Origin: DATARH01 sp963746885
Lineage (GTDB): Bacteria > Pseudomonadota > Alphaproteobacteria > ATCC43930 > CGMCC-115725
Reading direction: 5' to 3'
Assembly: GCA_963746885.1 (NCBI GenBank)
Contig: CAVVDM010000006.1
Coordinates: 124,001-188,000 of the forward strand
Length of the DNA: 64,000 nucleotides
Part shown: positions 9,493 through 18,523 of the stretch, piece by piece
Layout: each line of letters starts with the position of its first letter
Numbering within the stretch: the stretch's first letter is position 1
Notes under the pieces: model-generated
The model's database searches: none
Told to the model about the DNA's origin: nothing
Seen by the model: the letters and a program-made list of their open reading frames with translations, nothing else
Translations under genes and position numbers: made by a program

Positions 9493-10776
9493 TCAGCCGA
9501 CTTTGAATAGACGCGCGTCACGCTGATCGCGGCGGCGGGGTGCTGATCGGCTACGCGTCTCCGCCCGTGCAATCTGCTGCTCGCGGATGACGGCGAGAGC
9601 GGCGCCGAGCCGCTTGTTCTCGACAATCGCGCCCTGCGAGACCTGGCGCAGCTTGTCGAAGGTGCGGTAGGCCAACTCGACGCCCTTGTAGCGGATCGAC
9701 AGCCGGCCGTCCGGCTGATCGACCACCGTCACCCGCTTGCCGATCGCCGCCTTGGCCGGGTCGCTCGGCTCCAGAATGAAGATCACCTTGTCGTACTGGA
9801 GGGTCAGCGCCCGCGACAGCGTGCGCTCCTCCTTCCAGGCGAAGGCATCTTCCAGATCGTCGCTCTCGCGCAGCGGCCGGTGCAGGTCTTTGCCGTTCGC
9901 CGGCGGCTTGGCAAAGCGCGTGTTGTAGTTGGCCATGAACGCCGGCAGGAGGGTATTCCCATCGGCCAGGCTGGATGCCCCGGCGAGCCGAAGCTCCTTG
10001 ACCAGCCGGTCCTGCAAGGTCTTGTGCGCGCGCTCGACCCGGCCCTTGGCCTGGCTCGAATTGGCGCAGATGATGTCGATGTTGAGCGCGTCGAGCGCGC
10101 GCCCGAACTGGGTCATGCCGTCGCCGCCAAGGGCGCCCGTCTGATTGACCCGAAAGACGCCGTGTTTGTCGCTGTAGAGCGCAACCGGCTTGCCCCAGGC
10201 TTCCAGATAGGCGCGGGTCGCATGGAAATAGGCGAACGTCGACTCGCTCTCCACAAACCGTAGATGCATCAGCCGGCTGGTCGCGTCGTCGATGAATACG
10301 AGCAGCGTGCATTGCGGCCCGCGATCCTCAAACCACCAATGCTCACAACCGTCGACCTGCACCAGTTCACCGGCGCATTCGCGCCGGTGGCGGGGCTGAT
10401 GAACACGCTTCAGGCGCTGCTTGCGATCGAGCCACAGCCCGTCCGCGATCATCCAAAGGCGAAGGGTCTCGCGGCCGAGAACGATCCCGTGCAGCTCGCC
10501 CAGCTTCTCGGCCGCCAAAGTCGGGCCGAAATCCCAGTAGCGCTCGCGAATGATCGCCAGCGCCTCAATGCGAACCGCCGCGGGCTTACCTCGGTTGCCG
10601 GGGCGACCACGGCGCTTCGATATCAGACCCGCCGCACCCTCGGCTCGATAGGCCCCCAACAGCCGGAATACCTGACGCCGCTCAAGACCCAACAGTTGCG
10701 CCGCCGCCGTGGTCGTCAGCCGTCGCTGATCCAAGTCCCGCAGCACCTCAAGCCGTCCAAGCTCTCCATTGCTCAT
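9493..10776 (-). CDS. ISNCY-family transposase
   Basis: About 427 residues. The N-terminus has the family HTH (RLEVLRDLDQRRLTTTAAAQLLGLERRQVFRLLGAYRAEGAAGLISKRRGRPGNR), followed by a DDE integrase core: VQVDGCEHWWFE (first Asp), SDKHGVFRVNQ (second Asp region) and SSQAKGRVERAHKTLQDRLVKELR (Glu). The length is normal and no frameshift is visible, so it could be active. An in-frame upstream ATG at 10800 exists; the start at 10776 (MSNGELGRLEV) matches the customary N-terminus of the family. Confidence 0.9.
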   Translation of the reverse strand: MSNGELGRLEVLRDLDQRRLTTTAAAQLLGLERRQVFRLLGAYRAEGAAGLISKRRGRPGNRGKPAAVRIEALAIIRERYWDFGPTLAAEKLGELHGIVLGRETLRLWMIADGLWLDRKQRLKRVHQPRHRRECAGELVQVDGCEHWWFEDRGPQCTLLVFIDDATSRLMHLRFVESESTFAYFHATRAYLEAWGKPVALYSDKHGVFRVNQTGALGGDGMTQFGRALDALNIDIICANSSQAKGRVERAHKTLQDRLVKELRLAGASSLADGNTLLPAFMANYNTRFAKPPANGKDLHRPLRESDDLEDAFAWKEERTLSRALTLQYDKVIFILEPSDPAKAAIGKRVTVVDQPDGRLSIRYKGVELAYRTFDKLRQVSQGAIVENKRLGAALAVIREQQIARAETRSRSAPRRRDQRDARLFKVG

Positions 10777-10819
10777 CAGCTGTACCGTCACCCCAAACAC
10801 CCTCCCGAAAATCCCCGGG

Positions 10820-10862
10820 GAGTGTCATTTCTATCTGGCAGAGGGGTGACATTTTAATCGGG
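10820..10862 (-). repeat. Right terminal repeat of the ISNCY element
   Basis: AGTGTCATTTCTATCTGGCA followed by a second, more diverged GTGACATTTTAATCGGG unit mirrors the two subrepeats at 9313-9356. From here to the SDR stop (10863-11113, about 250 bases) I find no convincing gene. Confidence 0.7.
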
Positions 10863-11113
10863 CGCCTACACCTCAGAAGCCGCATAAGCCGCATTATGGC
10901 AAATTTTTTCCAGTAAATCTAAAGTTGCAGGCCGTGCGCTGAAATAAATGCGGTCGTACAGCCTGTTGACGCGGTACTGCATCGGGTCGAGTTTGGCGTG
11001 GAATTCTTGCGCCGAGCACCATTGCTTGCAGACTGCCGAACAAGGTGTAGATAATCGCCATTACGCTCGGCTCAGTTCGATGCCAACCCGGCGCCTGCAT
11101 CGCCAATTGGAAT

Positions 11114-11896
11114 CTACAGCGCGCTCCTCCTGCTTGAGCCGCCGCCGTCGATCGTGACGATCGAGCCGGTGGTGTAGCCGGAACGGTCGGAGGCGAGGAA
11201 GGCGGCCATCCAGCCGATTTCCTCGGGCTTGGCGGCGCGGCCGAAGGCGTAGCCCTGCATCAGTTCCTGCCACCGTTCCGCGTCGCCCAATTGCGTCTGC
11301 GCCCGCGTCTTCGTCAGCGTGATCAGGCGCTCGGTCATCACCGGCCCGGGATTGATGCCGATGACCCGCAGGCCATCACGCGGCGCGGTACCGCCCATCG
11401 CGCGGGTGAAGGCCATCAGCGAGGCGTTGCCCGAGGAGCCGGCGATGTAATTGAAATCGGGGTTTTCGCCGGCCGCGCCCAGGATGTTGACGATGACGCC
11501 GCTCTTGCGGGCCGCCATCAGCGCGTAGAAGCGCCGCGTCATGTTGATGTAGCCGAACACTTTGAGATCCCACGCCTGGCGCCAGCGCGCCTCGTCGATG
11601 TCGGCGATGTTGCCGCCGGGGATGGCACCGGCGTTGTTGATCAGGATGTCGATGTCCAGGCATTCGGCCGCCAGCCGGTCGACGTTCCTGCTGTCGCTGA
11701 GGTCGAGCGCGTAGTAGCGCACCGCCACGTTGTGCATGCCGGCGATCCTGGCGCGCGCCGCTTCAAGGTCGGCCTCGGTGCGCGACACCAGCACGACATC
11801 GACGCCTTCCTCGGCCAGCGCCTCGGCGCAGGCCCGCCCGATCCCCTTCGACGCGCCGGTGATCAGCGCCTTTCGTCCGCGCAACCCGAGATCCAT
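11114..11896 (-). CDS. SDR-family oxidoreductase lacking the usual catalytic lysine
   Basis: A 260-residue short-chain dehydrogenase/reductase. The Rossmann nucleotide motif TGASKGIG, NNAG (LINNAGAIPGG) and the family-typical C-terminal SGYTTGSIVTIDGGG are present. In the active site the family YxxxK reads YIAGS (in FNYIAGSSGNASLMAFTRAMG): the Tyr is kept, but the Lys that normally lowers its pKa is Ser. The start at 11896 is chosen because the preceding codons of a longer frame are the ribosome binding site (GGGGGAGGAGGAA). It may be a ligand-binding or altered-mechanism SDR. It is followed upstream on the same strand by an RlmM-like methyltransferase. Confidence 0.85.
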   Translation of the reverse strand: MDLGLRGRKALITGASKGIGRACAEALAEEGVDVVLVSRTEADLEAARARIAGMHNVAVRYYALDLSDSRNVDRLAAECLDIDILINNAGAIPGGNIADIDEARWRQAWDLKVFGYINMTRRFYALMAARKSGVIVNILGAAGENPDFNYIAGSSGNASLMAFTRAMGGTAPRDGLRVIGINPGPVMTERLITLTKTRAQTQLGDAERWQELMQGYAFGRAAKPEEIGWMAAFLASDRSGYTTGSIVTIDGGGSSRRSAL

Positions 11897-11932
11897 TTCC
11901 TCCTCCCCCAATTTCCCCCTGATGATCGCAGC

Positions 11933-12877
11933 TTAATCGAGCTTGATCCAGGTCAGCTCGTGCTTGTTGTGGTAGAGGTGGCGCAGCGTCGCGCCGGGGA
12001 TCGCGGCAAAGCGTGCGGCGGTCGCGTGGTCGGTCGCACCCTGGAACTTGACCGTGCAGACAAAGCGCCGGCAGGTGCCGGCAGCGAGCCAGCGCTCGAC
12101 CAGCGCCAACAGCCGCGCCGGATAGCACACGACATCGCAGAACAGCCAGTCGATCGGCCCGATCGCGGCGGGATCGAGCGCAAAGGCGCTCTCCGCCCGG
12201 TAGTCGATGTCCGGCAGGGCAGCCACCGCGGGGGCGAGCGGCGCCTTGTCGACGCTGATCACCCGCGCGCCCGTTTGCGCCAACACCCAGCTCCAACCGC
12301 CCGGGCTACTGCCAAGGTCAAGGCACGTCTCGCCCGGCCCGGGGCCGCGGCCGATTACGGTCAGCGCCTCCCAGAGCTTAAGATAGGCCCGGCTGGGCGG
12401 GCCGCTGCGGTCCTCGACAAAATGGACTTCGCCATTGGGAAACGGGCTCGTGCAAGCGGACGCGGCGAGCACGGTGTTCGGGTCGAGCAAGGTCCACGAG
12501 CCGAGCGGCGCCGCCGGTGCCGGGTCGCCGAACGCCAGCGGCCGCGCCGAGACGACCGGCAAGCGCGCCTGGATCAGCATGGCGCGGCGGTGATGGCGCG
12601 GCGCATAAGGCACCCAGTTTCGCTGGATCGCGCGCAATTGGCGGGCCGCGTCCGCAATCGACGCGATCGGGATCGTGCGCGGCTCGATCCACACGTTCTG
12701 CGCCCAGGCAGCCGGCCGCGCCGGGCCCGGCGCGAGGAGCAGCCGCTCGCAGGCAAACTCCACGTCGCCGAGCTCATAGGCCAGCTCGGCGACAAACCCC
12801 TCGGGCGCGAGGTAGGCGGTGCGCGCCGGCGCCTCAGCCGGCGGCAAGGAAGTCGCGCACGACGGCGATCTGGTCAT
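11933..12877 (-). CDS. RlmM/FtsJ-like SAM-dependent methyltransferase
   Basis: 314 residues with a C-terminal Rossmann methyltransferase of the FtsJ/RrmJ type: SAM motif I CLDLGSSPGGWSWVLAQTGARVISVDKAPL, motif IV DWLFCDVVCYPARLL and a Lys in VCTVKFQG, ending HNKHELTWIKLD. This organisation resembles RlmM, which makes the 2'-O-methylcytidine at 23S rRNA position 2498; the N-terminal half is weakly conserved, so the substrate is inferred. The only usable start, ATG at 12877, lies 43 bases inside the upstream hydrolase gene, which implies translational coupling. Confidence 0.78.
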   Translation of the reverse strand: MTRSPSCATSLPPAEAPARTAYLAPEGFVAELAYELGDVEFACERLLLAPGPARPAAWAQNVWIEPRTIPIASIADAARQLRAIQRNWVPYAPRHHRRAMLIQARLPVVSARPLAFGDPAPAAPLGSWTLLDPNTVLAASACTSPFPNGEVHFVEDRSGPPSRAYLKLWEALTVIGRGPGPGETCLDLGSSPGGWSWVLAQTGARVISVDKAPLAPAVAALPDIDYRAESAFALDPAAIGPIDWLFCDVVCYPARLLALVERWLAAGTCRRFVCTVKFQGATDHATAARFAAIPGATLRHLYHNKHELTWIKLD

Positions 12878-13697
12878 CCGCCATCAGCGCCGGCGCATGG
12901 CCGATCCCGGGGAATTGAATGAGCTCGGCGCGCGGCCCGCGCGTCGTCATCGCCGCCGCGTCGGCCGCCCGCAACAGGTCGGATTGGGCGCCGCGGAGCA
13001 CCAGCGTCGGACAGCCGATCCGGTCGTAGAACGACCAGAAATCGACATCGCTGAGCCCGCTCTCGCCGTCTTTCGAGCGGAACGCCTCGCCGATCTTCGG
13101 GTCGTAGGCGAGGCCGAGCCTGCCGTCGCTGCGGGTGCGCCCGGCATGGGCGACGAGGTGGCGCCATTGTGCCTCGGTGAGCGGCCCGAACGGGGCACAG
13201 ATTTCGCGCAGATGCGCCTCCAGCTCCTGCCGGTTGGCAAAGCCGGGCTCCTGCCCGACATAGCGGCCGATACGCGCCAGCCCCTCCTTCGCGATAACCG
13301 GCCCGACATCGTTGAGCACCAGCCGCCGCACCGGCGCCTTCGGCAGCGCGGCGAACAACATGCCGATCAGCCCGCCCATCGAGGTGCCGACCCAATGCAC
13401 CGCAGGCACGTCGAGCCGCGCATAAAGCGCGCCCAGCACCGCGAGGTAGAACGGGAAACTGTAGGCGCCGGCATCCTCCAGCCAGTCGCTGCGGCCGCGG
13501 CCCGGCATGTCCGGGCACACCACCCGGAAGCGCGCCGACAGCGCCTCGGCGAGAAAATCGAAATCGCGCCCGTTGCGGGTCAGGCCGTGGACACAGATCA
13601 CCGTCGGCGCGCCGGGCGGCCCCTCCCATTCCCAATACGCCAGGTTGAGAAAGCCCTGCGGCCCCAGCACCGGCAGGCTGCGCGCCTTCATCGCCAT
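12834..13697 (-). CDS. Alpha/beta hydrolase
   Basis: About 287 residues with the alpha/beta hydrolase fold: oxyanion region VICVHGLTRNGRDFDFLAEAL, strand 4 VVCPDMPGRGRSDW, nucleophile elbow VGTSMGG (Ser), and the acid-histidine region LVLRGAQSDLL ... FPGIGHAPAL (His). The start at 13697 (MAMKARSLP) has GGGGAGA six bases upstream. The esterase or lipase substrate is unknown. Its 3' end overlaps the RlmM-like gene. Confidence 0.88.
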   Translation of the reverse strand: MAMKARSLPVLGPQGFLNLAYWEWEGPPGAPTVICVHGLTRNGRDFDFLAEALSARFRVVCPDMPGRGRSDWLEDAGAYSFPFYLAVLGALYARLDVPAVHWVGTSMGGLIGMLFAALPKAPVRRLVLNDVGPVIAKEGLARIGRYVGQEPGFANRQELEAHLREICAPFGPLTEAQWRHLVAHAGRTRSDGRLGLAYDPKIGEAFRSKDGESGLSDVDFWSFYDRIGCPTLVLRGAQSDLLRAADAAAMTTRGPRAELIQFPGIGHAPALMADDQIAVVRDFLAAG

Positions 13698-13772
13698 CGA
13701 TCTCTCCCCGCCATCGATCTTGTCCACACTGTGCGGCTACTGACGCTAGGATAGGTGATCCGGAGACGCAAC

Positions 13773-14793
13773 ATGCCCCTTCCCGCTGAGAGCCGCTTTC
13801 CCTTCGCCGCCGACCTGTCGATCTGCCGCATCCTCAACGGCATGTGGCAGGTATCGGGCGCGCACGGCGCGATCGACCCGGCGCGCGCCCTCGACGCGAT
13901 GTTCGCCTATCACGACGCCGGCTTCACGACCTGGGACCTCGCCGACCATTACGGCCCGGCCGAGGAATTCATCGGCGCGTTCCGCCGGGTATTTGCCACG
14001 CGGCACGGCGCCGAGCGCCTCGCCGAGATCCAGGCCTTCACCAAATGGGTGCCGCATCCCGGCTCGATGACGCGGCGGGTGGTCGAGGCGGCGGTCGGCG
14101 TGTCGCTGCGGCGCATGGGCACCGAGCGCCTCGACCTGCTGCAATTCCACTGGTGGGATTACGGCGATCAGCGCTACCTCGACGCGCTGAGGCACCTCGC
14201 CGATTTGCACGACGAGGGCAAGATCAGGCACCTGGCGCTGACCAATTTCGACACCGCGCATCTCGCCGCGATCGCCGGGCACGGCATCGCCATCGTGTCG
14301 AACCAGGTGCAATATTCGCTCGTCGATCGCCGGCCGCAGGCGCGCATGGCGGCGTGGTGCCGCGAGCACGGCGTCACGCTGCTCGCCTACGGCACATTGC
14401 TCGGCGGCCTCTTGTCGGAGCGCTATCTCGGCCGGCCCGAGCCCGGACGCGGCGATCTCGTTACCGCCTCGCTCGGGAAGTACAAGCAGATGATCGACGC
14501 CTGGGGCGGCTGGGCGCTGTTCCAGGAATTGCTCGCAGCATTGAAGCAGATCGCCGACAAGCACGGCGCCAGCATCGCCAATGTCGCGCACACGCTACAT
14601 CCTCGACCGACCCGCCGTCGCCGGGGTCATCGTCGGCGCACGGCTCGGGCTGGCCGAACATATCGCCGACAACGCCCGCACCTTCGCCATCGCGCTCGAC
14701 GCCGACGACCTCGCCGCGATCGAACGCGGTGCTCGCCCGCTCGCGCGACCTGATGCAGCGTCGATCGGCGATTGCGGCGACGAATACCGCTAG
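13773..14793 (+). CDS. Aldo/keto reductase with C-terminal frameshifts
   Basis: Aldo/keto reductase family protein: GMWQVSGAHGAIDP, DLADHYGPAEEFIGAFRR, FTKWVPHPGSMT, LLQFHWWDYGD, IRHLALTNFDTAHL and SNQVQYSLVDRRP. From 13773 the frame is intact to about 14590. An extra base near 14590 is needed to continue into ATRYILDRPAVAGVIVGARLGLAEHIADN, and two more indels near 14728 and 14757 give AVLARSRDLMQR then IGDCGDEYR, stop at 14793. The conserved tail is thus present but scattered over three frames. The start has GGAG seven bases upstream. Confidence 0.82.
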
Positions 14794-14810
14794 CGCGCCT
14801 CAGCACCTGG

Positions 14811-15459
14811 TCAGCGGTAGAACTCGACCTTGGCCTCGCGGAACCACAGGAAATTCGCCGGCGCTGCCGAGATCGGGCCGTTGATCGCAAAGACCGCGAC
14901 CTCGTAGCGCTCGCCGGGATGGACGATGTTGTCGCCGAGCACCAGGCGATGCGGCATGTTGAAGCCCTGGATGCAGGCCGGGCTCGGCCGCCCGGCGGCG
15001 CGCGGCAACTGGCCGTTGACCCAGATCTCGGCGTAATCGTCGACGTTCACGCGCAGCACCGCCTTCGCGCCGTCGGTGGCAAAGCCTGCCGCTTCCGGCG
15101 GGATCGTCAACGTCGCGCGATACCAGAAGAACGAGATCATGCCGCCGCCGCGCCTGCCGCCGAGATCGGTCGCGGGGACGATCGGACCAGCCCGAATCGT
15201 CGAAGCCGAGCAGTTCGGCATGCGGCTCGACATCGTAGGTGGTCTTGAATTCGGGCCGCGAGTCGGAGAGCGCCGGGCATTCGACGAGCTTCGCCTCCAT
15301 TCCCCGCCACACCGCGCCAAACACCGCCGACCCCGCGTCGGTCATCAGGTCGACGACATGCGCCGGCGGAGTCAGCGGCGCGATCGCCGGCTGCGGCGCG
15401 AGCAGCGGGTTGGCGGGCGGCGGCAGGGAGACGGTCGGCCTGACATAGGTTGCGGGCAT
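14811..15459 (-). CDS. Galactose-binding-like (glycoside hydrolase family 2 N-terminal type) domain protein, one frameshift
   Basis: About 215 residues. After MPATYVRPTVSLPPPANPLL the protein continues AELLGFDDSGWS, then one extra base near 15187 must be removed to reach PATDLGG...SFFWYRATLTIPPEAAGF and AVLRVNVDDYAEIWVNGQLP, PHRLVLGDNIVHPGERYEVAVFAINGPISAAPANFLWFREAKVEFYR. The W-Y-R-x-x-x-x-I-P...VDDxAEIWVNG pattern is the jelly-roll sugar-binding fold found at the N-terminus of beta-galactosidases and mannosidases. No catalytic domain is attached. AAGGA lies seven bases before the ATG at 15459. Function unknown. Confidence 0.7.
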
Positions 15460-15583
15460 CGCGTTATCCTTTTGGTACATTCGCTCGATGGAATTTGACA
15501 CCGACGCGCACGCGCCGCGCAAGGTGGACAAGACGGCGCCGCCGGAAGATGCTCGCGCCCATTGCGCGACAAGGGGGTAATTG

Positions 15584-16514
15584 ATGCCTGACGATCTGAC
15601 GATGGGCGGCGCCGCGCCGGTGCGCTCGGACTACACGGTGAAGAAGGGCGACGTGTCGCTCGCGGTCTACCGCAAATGCCTGCCGCCCGCTGCCGGCGAG
15701 ACGGCGCGGCCAGTGTTGTTCCTGGTGCACGGCTCGTCCAACTCGGCGCTGTCGTCGTTTCGACCTCGCGGTTCCAGGCAGGGGCGAATATTCCAGCATG
15801 AACGTCTTTGCCGGGCTCGGCTTCGACGTCTGGACGATGGACCACGAGAATTACGGCCGCTCGTCGCGCACGGAGGGAAATTCCGACATCGCGAGCGGCG
15901 TCGCCGACCTGATCGCCGCGACCGAGTTGGTGATCCGCGAGACCGGCCAGCCGAAGATGCATTTCATGGGCGAGTCCTCGGGCGCGTTGCGCGCCGCCGC
16001 CTTTGCGATGGCGCGGCCCGAGCGGGTCGACCGCGTGGTGCTCAACGCCTTCACCTATACCGGGCGCAACTCGCCGACGCTGGCAAAGCGCGCCGAGCAG
16101 GTCGCGTATTTCCGCACCCACAACCGCCGGCTGCGCGACCGCGCGATGATCAGCAGCATCTTCACCCGCGACCATCCCGGCACCAGCGACCCCGCCGTCG
16201 CCGAGGCGCTGGCCGACGCCGAACTGGTCTACGGCGACCAGGTGCCGACCGGCACTTATCTCGACATGACCGCCAACCTGCCGGTGGTCGATCCGCTGAA
16301 AGTGTTGGCGCCGGTCATGGTCGTGCGCGGCGAGCATGACGGCATCGCCAGCGAGGAGGATCTGCTCGACTTCTTCCGCCTGTTGCCCAACCCGGACCGG
16401 CAGTTCGTCGTGCTGCCGGGGGCGGCGCACGCGCTGGTGTTCGGCCACAACCGGCATCACCTCTGGCATGTCGTCAACGCCTTCCTGACGATGCCGCCGC
16501 GCCGCGACGGCTGA
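15584..16514 (+). CDS. Alpha/beta hydrolase, one frameshift
   Basis: About 309 residues after correction. The first part (MPDDLTMGGAAPVRSDY ... VLFLVHGSSNSALSSF) stops making sense at 15761; removing one C gives DLAVPGRGEYSSMNVFAGLGFDVWTMDHENYGRSSRT and the rest. The nucleophile elbow is MGESSGA (Ser), the acid-containing strand VMVVRGEHDGIAS, and the His is in LPGAAHALVFG. The start has AAGGGGG upstream. Adjacent divergent sugar-binding-domain protein; substrate unknown. Confidence 0.85.
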
Positions 16515-16547
16515 GCGGCGGCGCCTCGCGGGCGGAGCAGGCGTGCG

Positions 16548-17126
16548 GTGGAGAAGGACCGGCTTCTCGCATTCAGCGACGGCGTCATCGCGATCATCAT
16601 CACGATCATGGTGCTGGAGCTGAAGGTGCCGCACGGCGCCAGCCTCGCGGCGCTGAGGCCGGTGATGCCGGTGTTTGTCAGCTATGTGCTGAGCTTCACC
16701 TACCTGGCGATCTACTGGAACAACCACCACCATTTCTTTCACCTCGTGCGGCACGTCGGCGGCGGCCTCCTCTGGGCCAACATGCATCTGCTGTTCTGGC
16801 TGTCCTTGATCCCATTCGCCACCGGCTGGATGGGCGAGAACCATTTCGCACCGATCCCGACCGCGCTCTATGGCGGATCGCTGCTGATGCCGGCGCTCGC
16901 CTGGCAATGGATGCAGCGCGTGATCCTGCGGGCCGAAGGCGGCGATTCGCCGCTGGCGGATGCGCTCGGCCGCGATCTCAAGGGCAAATTGTCGCCGGTG
17001 CTCTACGCCGCCGGCATCGCGCTCGCCTTTGTCGACACCTGGATCGCCGGCGCGATCTATCTGTTGGTGGCGCTGATGTGGCTCATCCCCGACCGCCGCA
17101 TCGAACGCCTGATCCGCCGCCGCTGA
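16548..17126 (+). CDS. TMEM175/DUF1211 family membrane protein
   Basis: 192 residues with about six transmembrane segments and the family hallmark R-x-x-x-F-S-D in transmembrane helix 1 (RLLAFSDGVIAIIITIMVLELKVP). The conserved NNHHHFFHLVRH region follows. Bacterial TMEM175 homologues are proton/potassium channels of the inner membrane; the function here is inherited from the family. The start is GTG at 16548 with GGAGCAGG upstream. It begins 33 bases after the hydrolase stop and may share its transcript. Confidence 0.9.
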   Translation: MEKDRLLAFSDGVIAIIITIMVLELKVPHGASLAALRPVMPVFVSYVLSFTYLAIYWNNHHHFFHLVRHVGGGLLWANMHLLFWLSLIPFATGWMGENHFAPIPTALYGGSLLMPALAWQWMQRVILRAEGGDSPLADALGRDLKGKLSPVLYAAGIALAFVDTWIAGAIYLLVALMWLIPDRRIERLIRRR

Positions 17127-17259
17127 TCACGCGGCGAAGTCCTCGCGCTCGTAGGAACGCGGCCCTATGGCGGGCCCGGCACGGGGTTTCGGCCAACTCC
17201 GACTTTGCCATAGGATGCCGGCGGCGCGCCAACCTTGCGGGCGGAACGGGAGAGGCCGA

Positions 17260-17733
17260 ATGCAACACGAAGGCGGATGCGCCTGCGGCGCGCAGCGCTA
17301 TCAGATGACCGCGTCGCCGCTGATCGTGCACGCCTGCCACTGCCGCGACTGCCAGCGGCTCACCGGTACGGCGTTCGCACTCAACCTCTGGATCGAACGG
17401 CGCTTCGTCGAAGCCGACCACGCACGGCTGCGCTCGGTCAGGCTGACCGCCGGCAGCGGCAAGCCGCACGAGGTCTTCAGCTGCCCCGATTGCGGCACCG
17501 CGCTGTGGAGCAAGTATCACGCGGCGCCGGGCGACACCGTACTGCTGCGCGCCGGCACGCTCGACCATCCCGGGGCGGTCAGGCCCGATGTCCACATCTT
17601 CACCCGCAGCAAGCTGCCCTGGTTCGAGCTGCCGGCCGGCGTGCCGGCGTTCGAGAGCTTCTACAAGCTCGCCGAATTCTGGCCCGCCGAAAGTCGCGAG
17701 CGGCTGCGCCGCAACATCGCCGGCGAGAGCTGA
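17260..17733 (+). CDS. GFA family protein (glutathione-dependent formaldehyde-activating-like)
   Basis: 157 residues with the zinc cysteines of the GFA/CENP-V fold: GGCACGAQRY, ACHCRDCQRLTGTAF, and SCPDCGTALWS. It ends HIFTRSKLPWFELPAGVPAFESFYK, a common C-terminal motif. Family members bind S-hydroxymethylglutathione or related thiols, but activity is rarely shown. The start at 17260 (MQHEGGCACG) has GGGAGAGG upstream; the longer frame adds unconserved residues. Confidence 0.9.
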   Translation: MQHEGGCACGAQRYQMTASPLIVHACHCRDCQRLTGTAFALNLWIERRFVEADHARLRSVRLTAGSGKPHEVFSCPDCGTALWSKYHAAPGDTVLLRAGTLDHPGAVRPDVHIFTRSKLPWFELPAGVPAFESFYKLAEFWPAESRERLRRNIAGES

Positions 17734-17746
17734 CCGGCGCTGTCGG

Positions 17747-18514
17747 CTACCATGCCGGCGTCGTGCCCCAGGCGATGAAGCCGTCGTTCTTGAGGCCGGG
17801 CTTGCCGTAGGCGAGGGGTTCGCCGGTGAGGCTCAGCACATGCCCGCCGGCGGCCTCGAGCACCGCCTGGCCGGCGGCGGTGTCCCATTCCATCGTCGTG
17901 CCGAAGCGCGGATAGAGATCAGCCTCGCCCGCCGCCAGCACGCCGAATTTGAGCGCGCTGCCGCATTGCCTTCGCTCGATGACCGGCCGTCCCTCGAAGT
18001 ATTCGCCGAGGCGGCGGCTGTTGGCGTGGCTGCGACTGTGCACGACGACGATCCCCTCGCGGCCCGGCGCGCGCGCCCGGATCGGCTCCCACATGCCAGC
18101 GTCATGCCGCTGCATCGCGCTGCCCAGGCCGTGCGCGACATAGGTTACTCCGAGCGCCGGACCGTGCACCACGCCGAGCACCGGGCGGCCGTGCTCGATC
18201 AGCCCGATCAGCACCGCGAACTCGCCGTTGCGCGCGACGAATTCCCGGGTGCCGTCGAGCGGGTCGACGCACCAGAAGCGCGCAGCGGGCGATTCGAACC
18301 CCGCCTCCGGCACAGTCTCCTCCGACACGATCGGGATGTCCGGGTAGGCGGCGGTCAGCATCTCGACGATGACCCGCTCGGAAGCGAGATCGGCCTCGGT
18401 CAGCGGCGTCTTGTCGTCCTTGTGGGTGACCTCGAACGGGTCGGCATAGACGCGCATCACCGCCTCGCCCCCGGCAAGCGCGGCACGCAGTGCTGTTTCG
18501 AGCAACGGATCCAT
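17747..18514 (-). CDS. Inositol-monophosphatase family phosphatase, CysQ/HisN-like
   Basis: About 255 residues of the lithium-sensitive FIG superfamily. Metal-binding residues: Glu in IVSEETVPE, WCVDPLDGTREFV (Asp-Pro-Leu-Asp-Gly-Thr), and EWDTAAGQAVLEAAGG. The sequence DGTREFVARNGEFAVLIGLIEHGRPVLGVVH is closest to 3'(2'),5'-bisphosphate nucleotidase (CysQ), which removes PAP formed in sulfate assimilation; histidinol phosphatase is an alternative. The start at 18514 has AAAGGTG upstream. It lies just downstream of the molybdenum hydroxylase relic. Confidence 0.85.
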   Translation of the reverse strand: MDPLLETALRAALAGGEAVMRVYADPFEVTHKDDKTPLTEADLASERVIVEMLTAAYPDIPIVSEETVPEAGFESPAARFWCVDPLDGTREFVARNGEFAVLIGLIEHGRPVLGVVHGPALGVTYVAHGLGSAMQRHDAGMWEPIRARAPGREGIVVVHSRSHANSRRLGEYFEGRPVIERRQCGSALKFGVLAAGEADLYPRFGTTMEWDTAAGQAVLEAAGGHVLSLTGEPLAYGKPGLKNDGFIAWGTTPAW

Positions 18515-18523
18515 GGTCACCTT

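Larger units (their letters stand above)
9307..10862 (-). mobile_element. ISNCY-family insertion sequence, apparently complete
   Basis: A single transposase gene (9493-10776, minus) is bracketed by long imperfect inverted repeats at 9313-9356 and 10820-10862. Outer boundaries are approximate because I cannot identify a convincing target duplication. The element separates the LuxR-type gene from the SDR gene and lies in a locally AT-richer patch, consistent with recent acquisition. Confidence 0.8.
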
